Translations under genes and position numbers: made by a program
Assembly: GCA_028293825.1 (NCBI GenBank)
Contig: JAQGNY010000011.1
Span: 83,952 to 147,951, forward strand
Direction of reading: 5' to 3'
DNA: 64,000 nucleotides
Source of the DNA: Verrucomicrobiaceae bacterium
GTDB taxonomy: Bacteria > Pseudomonadota > Gammaproteobacteria > Pseudomonadales > CAMLJR01
Part shown: positions 48,959 to 59,738 of the stretch, piece by piece
Numbering within the stretch: the first letter of the stretch is position 1
Layout of the letters: each line of letters opens with the position of its first letter
The notes under the pieces: model-generated
Seen by the model: the letters and a program-made list of their open reading frames with translations, nothing else
What the model was told of the DNA's origin: nothing
The model's database searches: none

Positions 48959-49161
48959 GATTTAAGCTCGTAGAGTTAAGCGTGCAATATAGCGCATCGA
49001 TAAAATGGCTTACCTGGTTCGAACATTTAATTGCTGGCGCAGTCTGTTATTTAACGCAGGCGCACGCACTGATCCAATAGATTCCTTATCCAGTCGACCG
49101 TTTATTTAATCATCACTTATCCAATCAACTATTTATCTAAAAACACAGAGGAGAAAATAAT

Positions 49162-49950
49162 ATGAAAAAACTCGAAGGAAAAACGGCTGTAATCACCGGT
49201 GCCGGCGACGGCATCGGTCGCGCTGTAGCACGGCGCTTTGCCGATGAAGGCGCAAACATCGTTATCGCCGAATTAAACGCGGAACGCGGCACCGCGCTGA
49301 CCGACGAATTAAATAATGCCTACGGCTTGAAGGCATTGTTCGTGCAAACCGACGTCTGCGAAAAAGCACAGGTGCAGGCGATGGTAAAGATCGGCGCCGA
49401 CCATTTCGGCAGCGTCGATATTCTGGTCAACAATGCATGGGGCGGCGGCAGCTTTCGCCGTGCGGAAAATAAAACCGACGAAGAAATACAATTCGGTTTA
49501 GATATGAATTTGTGGGCTGGATTCTGGTCGATGAAAGCGGCGTTTCCTTACATGAAAAATAACAATTGGGGACGCGTTATCAATATGTGCTCCATCAATG
49601 GCGTCAACGCATACACCGGCACGCTCGAATACAACGTCAGCAAAGAAGCGTTACGCGCACTAACGCGCAGTCTTGCCCGCGAATGGGCGCCGTATCAAAT
49701 TTGCGCGAATGTGATTTGTCCGTCCGCGCTAACCACCGCGCTGCTGCAACTGTTGGAAAAAAGCCCGAAGCTCGCTGCCTCGGCACCGATGCCACCGATG
49801 GGGCGAATCGGCGATGTCGATAAAGATATCGCGGGCGTTGCGCTATTTCTTGCCAGTGAGGATGCAGCCTACGTCACCGGCAATACCTTGTTTGTGGATG
49901 GCGGCACACATATTAACGGCGGGGGTTGGTCGGTCGATTTACCCGAATAA
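49162..49950 (+). CDS. SDR-family oxidoreductase
   Basis: TGAGDGIGRA, NNAWGG, YNVSKEA. Confidence 0.9.
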   Translation: MKKLEGKTAVITGAGDGIGRAVARRFADEGANIVIAELNAERGTALTDELNNAYGLKALFVQTDVCEKAQVQAMVKIGADHFGSVDILVNNAWGGGSFRRAENKTDEEIQFGLDMNLWAGFWSMKAAFPYMKNNNWGRVINMCSINGVNAYTGTLEYNVSKEALRALTRSLAREWAPYQICANVICPSALTTALLQLLEKSPKLAASAPMPPMGRIGDVDKDIAGVALFLASEDAAYVTGNTLFVDGGTHINGGGWSVDLPE

Positions 49951-50034
49951 TCTGTGTTGAATTGAATTTTATATTTCCAACGCAAGAAAAAAACTCAACC
50001 GCAGCGCATCAATAAATTGTCGATACGTGAACTT

Positions 50035-51519
50035 TTATGACGGCTCTGCGCTGCGAAATAAATCCTTCACCGCCTGCAAGCTGACTTTAAGCGACGGCGT
50101 GCGTGGCAGCTTCTCTACAATACGAATTGCTGCAGGAATGTGATGCGCGGGCAAACGTTCGCGCACAAAATTTTTCAGCTCATCTTCGCTGGGCGCGGTA
50201 AATCCGCTGCGCAATTCGATCGCCGCCACCGGCACCTGTCCCAGGCGCGCATCGTCGATACCGACCACAGCTGCATCGAGAACGGCCGGATGCTGCTGCA
50301 ATATTTTCACTACTGTTTCCGGCAGAATTTTAAATCCGCCGCGATTGATTGCACCGTCGCCACGGCCATGTAAATAGACAAAACCTTCGGCGTCGATCGA
50401 CGCAACATCGGTCGTGCGCACCCAATCCTTGTTGACCAGCGGCACCAGCGCTTCCAAATAACCCTGTTCACCAGACGCAACCTCGTTGTTTGTGGTCGGA
50501 TCGATCACACGCAATTGCACATTCGGAAACGGCTTGCCGATGCTGCCCGGCTTTTTTGTGCCGAATTGTTTATACAAATCGGGCGTCCACGCAATGATGG
50601 TGCCGGCGAATTCGGTGGCGCCGTAACCCCAGATTACCGGCAGGCCATATATTTCTTCGAATTGTTTTTGCGTCGCCTGCTCAAGCGGCGCCGAACCACC
50701 GAAAATAAATTGCAGCGAAGCCAGATCGGCGCGCGGCACTTTCGCTTCGAGCAACATGCGAATCACTGTTGGCTGCACACCGACCTTGGTGATTTGATGG
50801 CGCTTAACCGCACCGACCCAATCGTCGACGGTAAATTTTTCCAACAACACCATGCGCTTGCCGACGAATCCCGCACCTAACACCTGACATATGCCGCCGA
50901 TGCCACCGAATGGCCAGAACACCAAGTCGGGCGGCTCGCTCGCGCTGGCTTCAACTTGCGCGCTGGCGCTCGACGCCGCACGCTCAAGAATCGGCATACG
51001 AATATGAATGCGCTTCGGTGCACCGGTGGTGCCACTGGTGAGCACGCCGATACCGGGCTCCTCGGGTTTTTTTGCAAATGGCCCTGCTCCCACTTGCGCA
51101 AGTTGTGCGACTAACGTCACGCGCTCGTGCTGCGCACTGATCGCAATACCGAGCGATCCGGCTTTTTGCGCAGCGGCAATTACAGTCGGCGTCCAATCGT
51201 CGCGATCGGCAATTACCGCAGCAAAACGCAATTCCTCGACATCATTCGCCATTGCTTCCGGCGATTGAAACGCATAGATCATGGAGAACGAACGCTGCGC
51301 TGCGACAAATCCGAGAATAGCTGCCGCATGCGGCAACCGGTTGCGCACGATAATGCCAACCGCAGCATCGTTCGGAATATTGGCTTCATCCAGCAGCTGA
51401 ATAATACGATCCGCGATAGCGGCTATCGTGCCGCGTGAGTACCACCGCTGCTGAAACTCAATAACATTTTCATCAGGACTGGCGTAAAGACGTTCGCGAA
51501 TCGTGCTGCTGAAATCCAT
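50035..51519 (-). CDS. Class I adenylate-forming enzyme (acyl-CoA synthetase-like)
   Basis: VLTSGTTGAPKRIHI; GYGATEFAG; YLHGRGDGAINRGGFKILPETVVKIL. Confidence 0.9.
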   Translation of the reverse strand: MDFSSTIRERLYASPDENVIEFQQRWYSRGTIAAIADRIIQLLDEANIPNDAAVGIIVRNRLPHAAAILGFVAAQRSFSMIYAFQSPEAMANDVEELRFAAVIADRDDWTPTVIAAAQKAGSLGIAISAQHERVTLVAQLAQVGAGPFAKKPEEPGIGVLTSGTTGAPKRIHIRMPILERAASSASAQVEASASEPPDLVFWPFGGIGGICQVLGAGFVGKRMVLLEKFTVDDWVGAVKRHQITKVGVQPTVIRMLLEAKVPRADLASLQFIFGGSAPLEQATQKQFEEIYGLPVIWGYGATEFAGTIIAWTPDLYKQFGTKKPGSIGKPFPNVQLRVIDPTTNNEVASGEQGYLEALVPLVNKDWVRTTDVASIDAEGFVYLHGRGDGAINRGGFKILPETVVKILQQHPAVLDAAVVGIDDARLGQVPVAAIELRSGFTAPSEDELKNFVRERLPAHHIPAAIRIVEKLPRTPSLKVSLQAVKDLFRSAEPS

Positions 51520-51599
51520 GGGAGCCTCGTGCTGCTAATCTATAGTGAATGAGTTTAAAAAATAATTATTGTTTGCTGTGTTGACGTTGCTGAAGCCGC

Positions 51600-52457
51600 T
51601 TAATTAAGCGCCGCACGGCCGTTATTAATCGCAATGACATTTCGCTCAACAACCGTTATTACAAAACTAATTTCATTTGCGTCGCGCCACAAATCCACCC
51701 GCAAAGTCTCGCCGGGAAATACCGGTGCGGTAAACCGCGCGGATATCTGCGCGATCCGCGCGGCATCGTATTCGCACAGCGTTTTTATCAGCGCGTAACC
51801 GGCAATGCCGAAAGTAGCAAGGCCTTGCAAAATCGGTCGCTCGAAACCGGCTTGTTGCGCGATCTCAGGATCGGCATGCAATGGATTCATATCGCCATTA
51901 AGCCGATATAACAAAGCCATTTGCGGCAGCGTTTTTATTTCACACACATAATCTGGGGCGCGCTGCGCAATTAAATGCGGCGCCGGCGCACTGCGTTGCG
52001 GACCGCCGATGCCGCCATCGCCGCGACAAAAAACAGTTTGTGTTGAGGTGCAAATTAACGCATCGGTATTCGCATCGACGATGGTGCGCTCGTAATAAAC
52101 CAACGCACCTTTACCCTCGCCTTTATCGATAATATCGACAATGCGCGAACGGCCGATCACACTCGCCGCCGTCGGTAACGGCTGGTGCAAAATTAAACCT
52201 TGCTCAGCGTGCACGATTTTTTTCCAATCGATGCCGGTATCCAGATCGCGCGCCCAAAAACCCGGGTGCGCCAATACCACGCCAAACGTTGGCAATGCTT
52301 GCAGATTTTTTTCGTAAACAAATTTGAGCTGCGCCGCATCGGTTGGATCGGCACCGATGCCGAGACTCAATGCATAACGCATCACATCGTGAGCGCTATA
52401 GGTTTGGCGCGAATCTGGAATCTTCAAATTTAAAAGCTGGTCGTAGTTCGCTGCCAT
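51600..52457 (-). CDS. MaoC-like dehydratase
   Basis: YRLNGDMNPLHADPEIAQQAGFERPILQGLATFGIAG; start taken at MAANYDQ. Confidence 0.9.
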   Translation of the reverse strand: MAANYDQLLNLKIPDSRQTYSAHDVMRYALSLGIGADPTDAAQLKFVYEKNLQALPTFGVVLAHPGFWARDLDTGIDWKKIVHAEQGLILHQPLPTAASVIGRSRIVDIIDKGEGKGALVYYERTIVDANTDALICTSTQTVFCRGDGGIGGPQRSAPAPHLIAQRAPDYVCEIKTLPQMALLYRLNGDMNPLHADPEIAQQAGFERPILQGLATFGIAGYALIKTLCEYDAARIAQISARFTAPVFPGETLRVDLWRDANEISFVITVVERNVIAINNGRAALN

Positions 52458-52495
52458 TGCTGTGCAATCTCGAATATTAATTTTTATCGCAATGA

Positions 52496-53275
52496 TTAAA
52501 CGCCGTGAAATTCCGGCGCGCGTTTTTCGCGAAACGCGGCAATCGCATTTTGATGATCGGCCGATAAATACAGCGTCGGTTGAATATCGATTTCCGCACG
52601 CAGCGCATCGTCGAGCGTGGTGCAACCTTTTGCAAAAGTGCTTTTCAACATCGCGACCACCAGCGGCGGCGCAGCCGCATAACTTTGCGCAACGGTTAAC
52701 CCAGCATCGCGCGCGCGGCCGACTTCACTGATTTCATCAATCAATCCCAGTGTTAGCGCTTCTGCCGATTCGACCGTGCGCGCCGTAATAAATAATTTTT
52801 TCGCAGCGCCCACGCCGATACGTTGCGGCAATGTCCACAACAAACCCATATCGGGAATTAATCCGACTTTGGCAAATACCGCGGAAAATTTGCCGCTCGG
52901 CGATGCCACCACATAGTCACAGGCGGCGACTAACGATAACCCCGCACCAAATGCATAACCCTCGACAGCGGCGACAATGGGCTTGGGCCCGCCGCAAATA
53001 CTGCGAATGACACGGTGCGCCGCTTCGATACGTTGTCGACTGCCGAGAATCGGCCGCTCCGCAGTCATCGCGGACACATCGCCGCCAGAGCAGAAATGGT
53101 CGCCGGCACCGGTCAATACAATCGCGCGACATTCAGTGTCGGTTGCGAGGACCTGCAATTGTTCGGCAAGTGCGTGCAAAATTTCCGTCGATAGCGCATT
53201 GCGTTTCTCGGGTGCATTCAACGTGATGACGACAACATTGCCTATGCGCTCGTTGAGCACTGATTCGGACATCAC
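52496..53275 (-). CDS. Enoyl-CoA hydratase/isomerase
   Basis: ALSTEILHAL...LTGAGDHFCSGGDVSAM...VEGYAFGAGLSL. Confidence 0.93.
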   Translation of the reverse strand: MMSESVLNERIGNVVVITLNAPEKRNALSTEILHALAEQLQVLATDTECRAIVLTGAGDHFCSGGDVSAMTAERPILGSRQRIEAAHRVIRSICGGPKPIVAAVEGYAFGAGLSLVAACDYVVASPSGKFSAVFAKVGLIPDMGLLWTLPQRIGVGAAKKLFITARTVESAEALTLGLIDEISEVGRARDAGLTVAQSYAAAPPLVVAMLKSTFAKGCTTLDDALRAEIDIQPTLYLSADHQNAIAAFREKRAPEFHGV

Positions 53276-54147
53276 ACGGCCTCCATAAATTCGTTAGCTA
53301 ACAATGCGCGCAATACGCCGATCAATGCCACCGGCTGATCGAACATGATGTGATGATGCGCGTCGGGAATTTCGATGGCGGCGCCCGCGCTCGCGATTGC
53401 ATCGACAATGCGGCGCGCGCGCTTCGCACTGACGACCAAACTGCGCTCGCCATAAATATAATTCACCGGCGTTTCGATACGCGCCAACACTGCAGCGCCA
53501 TCCAGCTCGGTCGGACCTGCGCCCGGCAAATCCAAATCGAATTTCCACATCCAACCGTCGGGCGTTTCACGCATCGACGCGGCAGCCACATAATCGATAA
53601 TTTGCGCAGCGGCGATCGGTTGTTCTGGCGATAAACGAAAACGTTCGCGCGCGGCAGCGGCTGTTGCATAAGGGCGTCGGCTGCCTAGACGCGGATATTC
53701 GGGTAACGGGCCTTGCTCGGCAAAATGCATGTAGCTGTCGACAACGATTACGCGTTTAAACCATTGCGGATAATCGCTGCAGGCGCGCAATAAACGCGAA
53801 CCGCCATAGCTGTGGCCAATGCCAATCGGTTTCAATAGATTCGCGTGCTGAATAACAGCGCCGATATCTTTTAGAAAAATTTCTGCCGGATAATTACCGC
53901 GATGACCGCTGTCGCCCATACCGGATAATTCCATCACCACTACGTGAAACTGTTCGGCAAATAATGGCGCAATAAAATCCCACCAGCGCACGTGCGCGCG
54001 ATAGCCTGCGACAAACAATAAACTAGGACGCCCATCCGCACTGCCCCATTCGAGATAGCTAATCGGCGTGCCGTCAGCATCGGCGCTCCGCGCAACGCCG
54101 GGATTTGCCAGCGCGCGCGCAAACCAACTGTCAGTTGCTTCGCTCAA
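53272..54147 (-). CDS. Alpha/beta hydrolase
   Basis: GHSYGG nucleophile elbow; YIYGERSLVV; DAHHHIMFDQP. Confidence 0.88.
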   Translation of the reverse strand: MSEATDSWFARALANPGVARSADADGTPISYLEWGSADGRPSLLFVAGYRAHVRWWDFIAPLFAEQFHVVVMELSGMGDSGHRGNYPAEIFLKDIGAVIQHANLLKPIGIGHSYGGSRLLRACSDYPQWFKRVIVVDSYMHFAEQGPLPEYPRLGSRRPYATAAAARERFRLSPEQPIAAAQIIDYVAAASMRETPDGWMWKFDLDLPGAGPTELDGAAVLARIETPVNYIYGERSLVVSAKRARRIVDAIASAGAAIEIPDAHHHIMFDQPVALIGVLRALLANEFMEAV

Positions 54148-54193
54148 AATAATTGAACTCCGCTCACAGCGCCTGCTCCGTTTTGCAACGACA

Positions 54194-55204
54194 TTATTTA
54201 AACGCGCTCAACGCGACATTAAGACGTTCGCGGCAGTCATTGACCATGCGCTGCAACAACTCTTCGCAACTGGGAATGTCGTCGATCAAACCCACCACTT
54301 GGCCGCCCCATACCAAACCGTCATCGACAGTGCCACTTTCCAACGCTTCGCGACCGCGCGCGCCTTTTACCAAATGATGAATATCTTTGAACTCGCAGCC
54401 GCCCGTGCGATTCTCAGTGGCGACCACTTCATCGGAAATTTCATTTTTTAACACGCGGCCGCTGTTGTGCAGCGTGCGAAAAATAATATTGGTATCGCGC
54501 TCGGTTTTATTCACCATCATCTGTTTGACGTTGTTGTGAATCGGCGCTTCCAACGTTGCGCAAAAGCGCGTGCCCATATTTACGCCTTCGGCACCGAGCG
54601 CAAGTGCCGCCGCAAGCCCGCGTCCATCGCCGATGCCGCCCGATGCCAGCACCGGTATTTTTAGTTTTCTTGCAGCGGCGGGAATTAATATCAAACCGCC
54701 AACGTCATCCTCGCCGGGGTGGCCTGCGCACTCGAACCCATCGATGCTGACAATATCGACGCCGTTGCGCTCCGACGATAAAGCATGTCGTACCGCCGTG
54801 CATTTATGAATAATAGTGATGCCGGCTTTTTTTGCTTTCGCGATAAATTCTTTCGGATTGTTGCCGGCGGTTTCGAGAATCTTTATGCCCGAGTGAATAA
54901 TCGCGTCGAGATAGGCTTCATACGGCGGCGGCGTTGCCGACGGCAAAATCGTCAGATTGACGCCAAACGGTTCAGTGGTCATGCCGCGACAGCGTTCGAT
55001 TTCCTGCAACAATGCCTCCGGTGTGGGTTGCGTCAACGCCGTCAAAATGCCAAGGCCGCCGGCATTGGAAACTGCCGATGCCAGCTCAGCACGTCCCACC
55101 CACATCATGCCGCCCTGCACGATGGGATAGCGAATTCCGAGCATTTCGGTCACGCGCGTGTGCATCGCGGGGGCAATTTCACCAGCGCGTACTGTTTGAC
55201 TCAT
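54194..55204 (-). CDS. Nitronate monooxygenase-like flavoprotein
   Basis: RYPIVQGGMMWVGRAELASAVSNAGGLGILTAL; GFECAGHPGEDDVG. Confidence 0.92.
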   Translation of the reverse strand: MSQTVRAGEIAPAMHTRVTEMLGIRYPIVQGGMMWVGRAELASAVSNAGGLGILTALTQPTPEALLQEIERCRGMTTEPFGVNLTILPSATPPPYEAYLDAIIHSGIKILETAGNNPKEFIAKAKKAGITIIHKCTAVRHALSSERNGVDIVSIDGFECAGHPGEDDVGGLILIPAAARKLKIPVLASGGIGDGRGLAAALALGAEGVNMGTRFCATLEAPIHNNVKQMMVNKTERDTNIIFRTLHNSGRVLKNEISDEVVATENRTGGCEFKDIHHLVKGARGREALESGTVDDGLVWGGQVVGLIDDIPSCEELLQRMVNDCRERLNVALSAFK

Positions 55205-55338
55205 CGATTTTCCCTCAGTGAGATTTAATTATTAATGCCGGCTTAAAAAACCTATTCGCTTGATTCTGAATAGATTGCTTTCGCGAAAATACGTTTCTAT
55301 TTTTTTTGCTTTATGTTGTGTCGTTTATTTTCTGATTT

Positions 55339-56475
55339 TTATTTATCGACAAACTGACGAGCAATAACAAGTCGCTGAATATCGCTGGTGCCTTCATAAA
55401 TTTGACAGACGCGTACATCGCGATAAATACGCTCCACCGGAAAATCCTCGGTGTAACCATAGCCGCCGTGAATTTGAATCGCATCCGAGCACACGCGCTC
55501 GGCCATTTCGGAAGCAAATAATTTTGCCATCGATGCTTCCTGCAAACACGGTTGACCGGCATCGCGCAACGCGGCAGCGTGCAAAATCATTTGCCGCGCG
55601 ACTGCAATTTTTGTCGCCATATCCGCCAGTCGAAATGCCACCGCCTGATGCGAAATAATCGGCACACCAAAACTGCTGCGCTCGTTCGCATAGCGCGCGG
55701 CGGCTTCGAGCGCGGAACGCGCCATACCGACCGATTGCGCGGCAATGCCAATACGCCCGCCTTCAAGATTGGAAAGCGCGATCTTGTAGCCCTGCCCCTC
55801 CTCACCCAATAAATGGTCGGCGGGAATTTCGCAGTCGTCGAAACGAATTTGCGCGGTATCGGACGCGTGTTGACCTAATTTATTTTCAATGCGATCGACA
55901 ATATAGCCCGCCGTTTTAGTCGGCACGATAAACGCGCTAATGCCTTTCTTACCCGCATCGGGATCGGTCACTGCCAGCACGATGGCGATGTCGCCATTTT
56001 TGCCCGACGTAATAAATTGTTTGGTGCCATTCAACACCCAGCCGCGCTCGCTTTTAAGTGCACGGGTACGCAGCGCCGATGCATCGGAACCGGCCTGCGG
56101 TTCGGTCAGACAAAATGCACCGAGCCATTCGCCACGCGCCATCGGCTTTAAGAAATAGTCGCGCTGCTGCGGATTGCCGAATTTTAAAATCGGCATGCAG
56201 CCGACCGAATTGTGCACGCTCATGATCGTGGACGTAGCGCCTTCGCCAACGGCGATTTCTTCGAGCGCCAGCGCATAGGAAACATGATCCGATCCCGCAC
56301 CGTCGTATTCTGGCGGCACCAGCATTCCCAACAAACCGAGCTCGGCCATTTCGGCTAGCGCTTCAGCCGGAAAAGCATGATCGCGATCGCGCTGCGCAGC
56401 GAACGGTGCCAGGCGTGTGCTGGCAAACGCACGCGCGGCATCGCGGATCATGGCCTGCTCGGATGTCAGAATCAT
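55339..56475 (-). CDS. Acyl-CoA dehydrogenase
   Basis: [60 protein letters not shown]. Confidence 0.95.
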   Translation of the reverse strand: MILTSEQAMIRDAARAFASTRLAPFAAQRDRDHAFPAEALAEMAELGLLGMLVPPEYDGAGSDHVSYALALEEIAVGEGATSTIMSVHNSVGCMPILKFGNPQQRDYFLKPMARGEWLGAFCLTEPQAGSDASALRTRALKSERGWVLNGTKQFITSGKNGDIAIVLAVTDPDAGKKGISAFIVPTKTAGYIVDRIENKLGQHASDTAQIRFDDCEIPADHLLGEEGQGYKIALSNLEGGRIGIAAQSVGMARSALEAAARYANERSSFGVPIISHQAVAFRLADMATKIAVARQMILHAAALRDAGQPCLQEASMAKLFASEMAERVCSDAIQIHGGYGYTEDFPVERIYRDVRVCQIYEGTSDIQRLVIARQFVDK

Positions 56476-56727
56476 TTCTTACCTCGGCATAAACGGATTT
56501 GAAGCGCGGCGCACAGTGTTCTTATAGCTAGCGGCGCCAACATTCAACACAGCGTTGTTCAGAAGGTATTGAGCCGGCTTGCCTAACCATTACGGCGCTC
56601 TCGCCGTGACGCCAAAAACTAATGTATAGTCAGTTTATCACGAAGCAGGCGCTCAAACGCAATGCCAATCGACGCCGTTACAGAACCGGTATAAACGATA
56701 AAAAAGCCGTTATTTGAGGAGTTTTTC

Positions 56728-58287
56728 ATGCGCGCCTATTTGCCGCTGACGCTTGCCGACACGCTCGAACTTAATGCCAGTCGCTTCGGCGATCAGCTCG
56801 CCTACGTGGTTGGCGAGCGAAAATTAACGCATGCACATTTACTGCTGCGCGCGAAAAAAATCGCCTCGGCATTGGAGCGCCTTGGCGTTCGCAAACAGGA
56901 TCGGGTTTCTATGCTGTCGATGAATTCGATTGAATACGGCGAAGTGCTCGCGGCTGGCCAACTCAGTGGAATTATTATTGCGACCATTAATTTTCGATTA
57001 GCTGCGCCGGAAATTTTCTATATCGCCAACGATACCGCGCCGCGCGTTTTAATTTTCGAAGCTAGTTATTTGCCGGTCATCGAACAACTGCGCGCGCAAT
57101 TAAAAACTGTTGAGCACTACATTTGTATAGATGGCGAAACTGAATGGGCCACGTCTTACGAAAAACTCGTCGGCACTGGCGACGAATCCGGCCCTGCTAT
57201 TCGCGCTGCAGAAGATGATATTGCGTGCCTGATTTATACCAGTGGCACCACCGGTAGACCAAAAGGCTGTATTTGGGGTCAACGCGAATACCGCCAACTC
57301 GCGCAAATTCTTGCCTGTGAACAACGTACTGGGTCAGCCGATCGCGCGCTATTGGTGATGCCGATGTTTCATATCGGCGCGATGGCGATTCAATTAGCAA
57401 TACATTTTCGCGGTGGCGCTGTACACCTGCACCGGCAGTTCGATCCGGCTGCGTTGCTCACCACAACGGTTCGCGGAAAAATTACGCTGCTGCATTTGGC
57501 GCCAACGATGGTGCAAATGGTGCTTGAGCAGCCCGGTATTGACGATATGGATTTATCGCATTTGAAAACACTGATTTACTCGGCGGCCGCAATGCCGGGA
57601 CCGGTGTTGCAGCGCGGACTTAAATTGCTCGGCAATGTTTTTTTACAAATGTACGGCCAATCGGAAGTAATTACCGCCGGCCTACAACCGGAGCAACATT
57701 TGCCGAATGGCAGCGCGCAACAGAAACGCTGGCTCACTTCGGTAGGGCATGCGTTTCCAAGCACGTTGTTAAAAATAATTGACGATAACGGCAATGACTG
57801 CGCGATTAGTGAAGCCGGTGAAATTGCTGTTAAAACCGTAGCAATGGCACGCGGCTATTGGAACAACCATCCCGGCACACTCGATACCTTTCGCGATGGC
57901 TGGTGCCACACCGGCGACATGGGCAAGCTCGACGAAAATGGATTTTTATATTTGGTCGATCGCAAAAAAGACATGATCATTTCCGGCGGCGAAAATATTT
58001 ACTCACGCGAAGTCGAAGAAGCGGTGTTATCGCACGCCGCTGTTTCCGAATGTGCCGTCATCGGTTTGGCGGACGAGAAATGGGGCGAAGCGGTTTGCGC
58101 CATTGTCGTTTTGAGAAAAAATCAATCAATCCGTGAAAATGAATTAATCGAACATACGAAAACACAAATCGCCAGCTACAAAAAACCGAAGATCATCATT
58201 TTTGCCGACGAACTGCCTAAACTCGCGACAGGAAAAATCAACAAAATCGAATTACGCGAACGATTCGCCACTAAGAAAATAAACTAA
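56728..58287 (+). CDS. AMP-binding acyl-CoA ligase
   Basis: LIYTSGTTGRPKGCIWGQ; YGQSE; DRKKDMIISGGENIYSREVEEA. Confidence 0.95.
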   Translation: MRAYLPLTLADTLELNASRFGDQLAYVVGERKLTHAHLLLRAKKIASALERLGVRKQDRVSMLSMNSIEYGEVLAAGQLSGIIIATINFRLAAPEIFYIANDTAPRVLIFEASYLPVIEQLRAQLKTVEHYICIDGETEWATSYEKLVGTGDESGPAIRAAEDDIACLIYTSGTTGRPKGCIWGQREYRQLAQILACEQRTGSADRALLVMPMFHIGAMAIQLAIHFRGGAVHLHRQFDPAALLTTTVRGKITLLHLAPTMVQMVLEQPGIDDMDLSHLKTLIYSAAAMPGPVLQRGLKLLGNVFLQMYGQSEVITAGLQPEQHLPNGSAQQKRWLTSVGHAFPSTLLKIIDDNGNDCAISEAGEIAVKTVAMARGYWNNHPGTLDTFRDGWCHTGDMGKLDENGFLYLVDRKKDMIISGGENIYSREVEEAVLSHAAVSECAVIGLADEKWGEAVCAIVVLRKNQSIRENELIEHTKTQIASYKKPKIIIFADELPKLATGKINKIELRERFATKKIN

Positions 58288-58332
58288 AAACCAAACATAA
58301 AGAAGGCCAAATAAGTACCGCTCGGGACAGCA

Positions 58333-59136
58333 CTACAATTTGGTACTGTCCCACAGTTTTACAAAATCACTCAATTCGGATTGATTCAAGTCTGAAACAA
58401 TCCACATCGCCATGCCGCTCTGATGCCAGCGATAGCTGTTGTAGCCATTACGGACTTGAAATTCTGACGCGGACAGCGTTGATTTTTCTGCGGCCTCCGG
58501 CCACACAAATAAATTAATCGAATGCTTGCCGCGCAGATAAACTAGCGCCGCCACTTCGCGCCCGTTCAAGTAGTCGAGCCTACCGCCCGCCAATGGAAAA
58601 CCTTGCGCGCTGAAATTTCTTACCGGAGGCGCGAAATCGAGACGACCGTCAAACCATGGCTTCACATTGTGTTGATCGTTAGATTCGACATCGAGTAAAT
58701 GGCCGGGCTGCAGCGAGCGAATATGTTCGGCCACGACCGCATCCAGCAATGGCTCCTGCGCGGGACTGACGATAAAGAACGCCAAGCCTGCAGCCAGTGC
58801 CGCGCCGGCGCCGAATGTCGATATCGAACGCTTGTACCAGGTGTTGGCTTTATTCGGCAGTTTAATTACGGGGTTGGATTTAACCGGCGTTGCGGCTTTT
58901 GTTTCGGCTGCTATTTTACGTTGCAACAGCGCGCGAAAATCTGCAGATGCCGTATGCCGCTCCAACTCATTGCGCAGCGACTGCTTTAAATCCATTAATT
59001 GCCGATAGGTTTGTTCGCAGTGCGCGCAGGTAGCGCGATGCGCGGTAATGCTGACCGCCTCTGCGGCGCGCAATTCACCGTCGATATCGGCCTGAATCAA
59101 TAATTCCATTTCAGCACATTGATTGGTTGCGTTCAT
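58333..59136 (-). CDS. Anti-sigma factor with zinc-finger (ZAS) motif
   Basis: HRATCAHCEQTYRQL; one TM helix; TAATG overlap with the sigma gene. Confidence 0.88.
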   Translation of the reverse strand: MNATNQCAEMELLIQADIDGELRAAEAVSITAHRATCAHCEQTYRQLMDLKQSLRNELERHTASADFRALLQRKIAAETKAATPVKSNPVIKLPNKANTWYKRSISTFGAGAALAAGLAFFIVSPAQEPLLDAVVAEHIRSLQPGHLLDVESNDQHNVKPWFDGRLDFAPPVRNFSAQGFPLAGGRLDYLNGREVAALVYLRGKHSINLFVWPEAAEKSTLSASEFQVRNGYNSYRWHQSGMAMWIVSDLNQSELSDFVKLWDSTKL

Positions 59137-59678
59137 TATCTTGCCTCCTGTTGCACGGCTTCAATCAACAGACGCCGCGCACGCCACAACCGAGACATCA
59201 CAGTACCGAGTGGAATATTCGCTATCTCTGCAATTTCGTTGTAAGACAAATCTTCAAGCTCGCGCAGCACCAGACATTCGCGCAAATCAGTCGGCAAACG
59301 ATTGAGCAGCGCCGTTAAATAGCCGCGCTCGCGCTGTTTGATCAACGTCGCAATCGGATCGTCACTGGGATCGATCAACGCCTCGGGCGGAATCGACTCG
59401 GCATTTTCGTCGGGCTCGCTATCAATCGACACTGTCTTGATTTCCTGCGTCGAACGTAAATTTTTATACGCGACATTGCGGACAATTTGCAAAATCCAGG
59501 CGCGCGCATTGGTACCTTTAAATGTCGAAAAATATTTCAACGCGCGCAACATGGCTTCTTGCACAACATCCTCAGCGGCGCTGCTATCGCGCATCAACCA
59601 CCGCGCGAGGTTATACGCGGCGTCGAGATGCAAGAGCGCAACGGTTTCAAAACTCGCAGACTCGCCAAGCTCAATCAT
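59136..59678 (-). CDS. ECF RNA polymerase sigma factor
   Basis: DAAYNLARWLMRDSSAAEDVVQEAMLRALKYF...LEDLSYNEIAEIANIPLGTVMSRLWRARRLL. Confidence 0.94.
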   Translation of the reverse strand: MIELGESASFETVALLHLDAAYNLARWLMRDSSAAEDVVQEAMLRALKYFSTFKGTNARAWILQIVRNVAYKNLRSTQEIKTVSIDSEPDENAESIPPEALIDPSDDPIATLIKQRERGYLTALLNRLPTDLRECLVLRELEDLSYNEIAEIANIPLGTVMSRLWRARRLLIEAVQQEAR

Positions 59679-59738
59679 CGGCTCATGTCACCAACACGTT
59701 GAAAATCAACATTGTCAAAATTTATCTCACAGTCTTTT

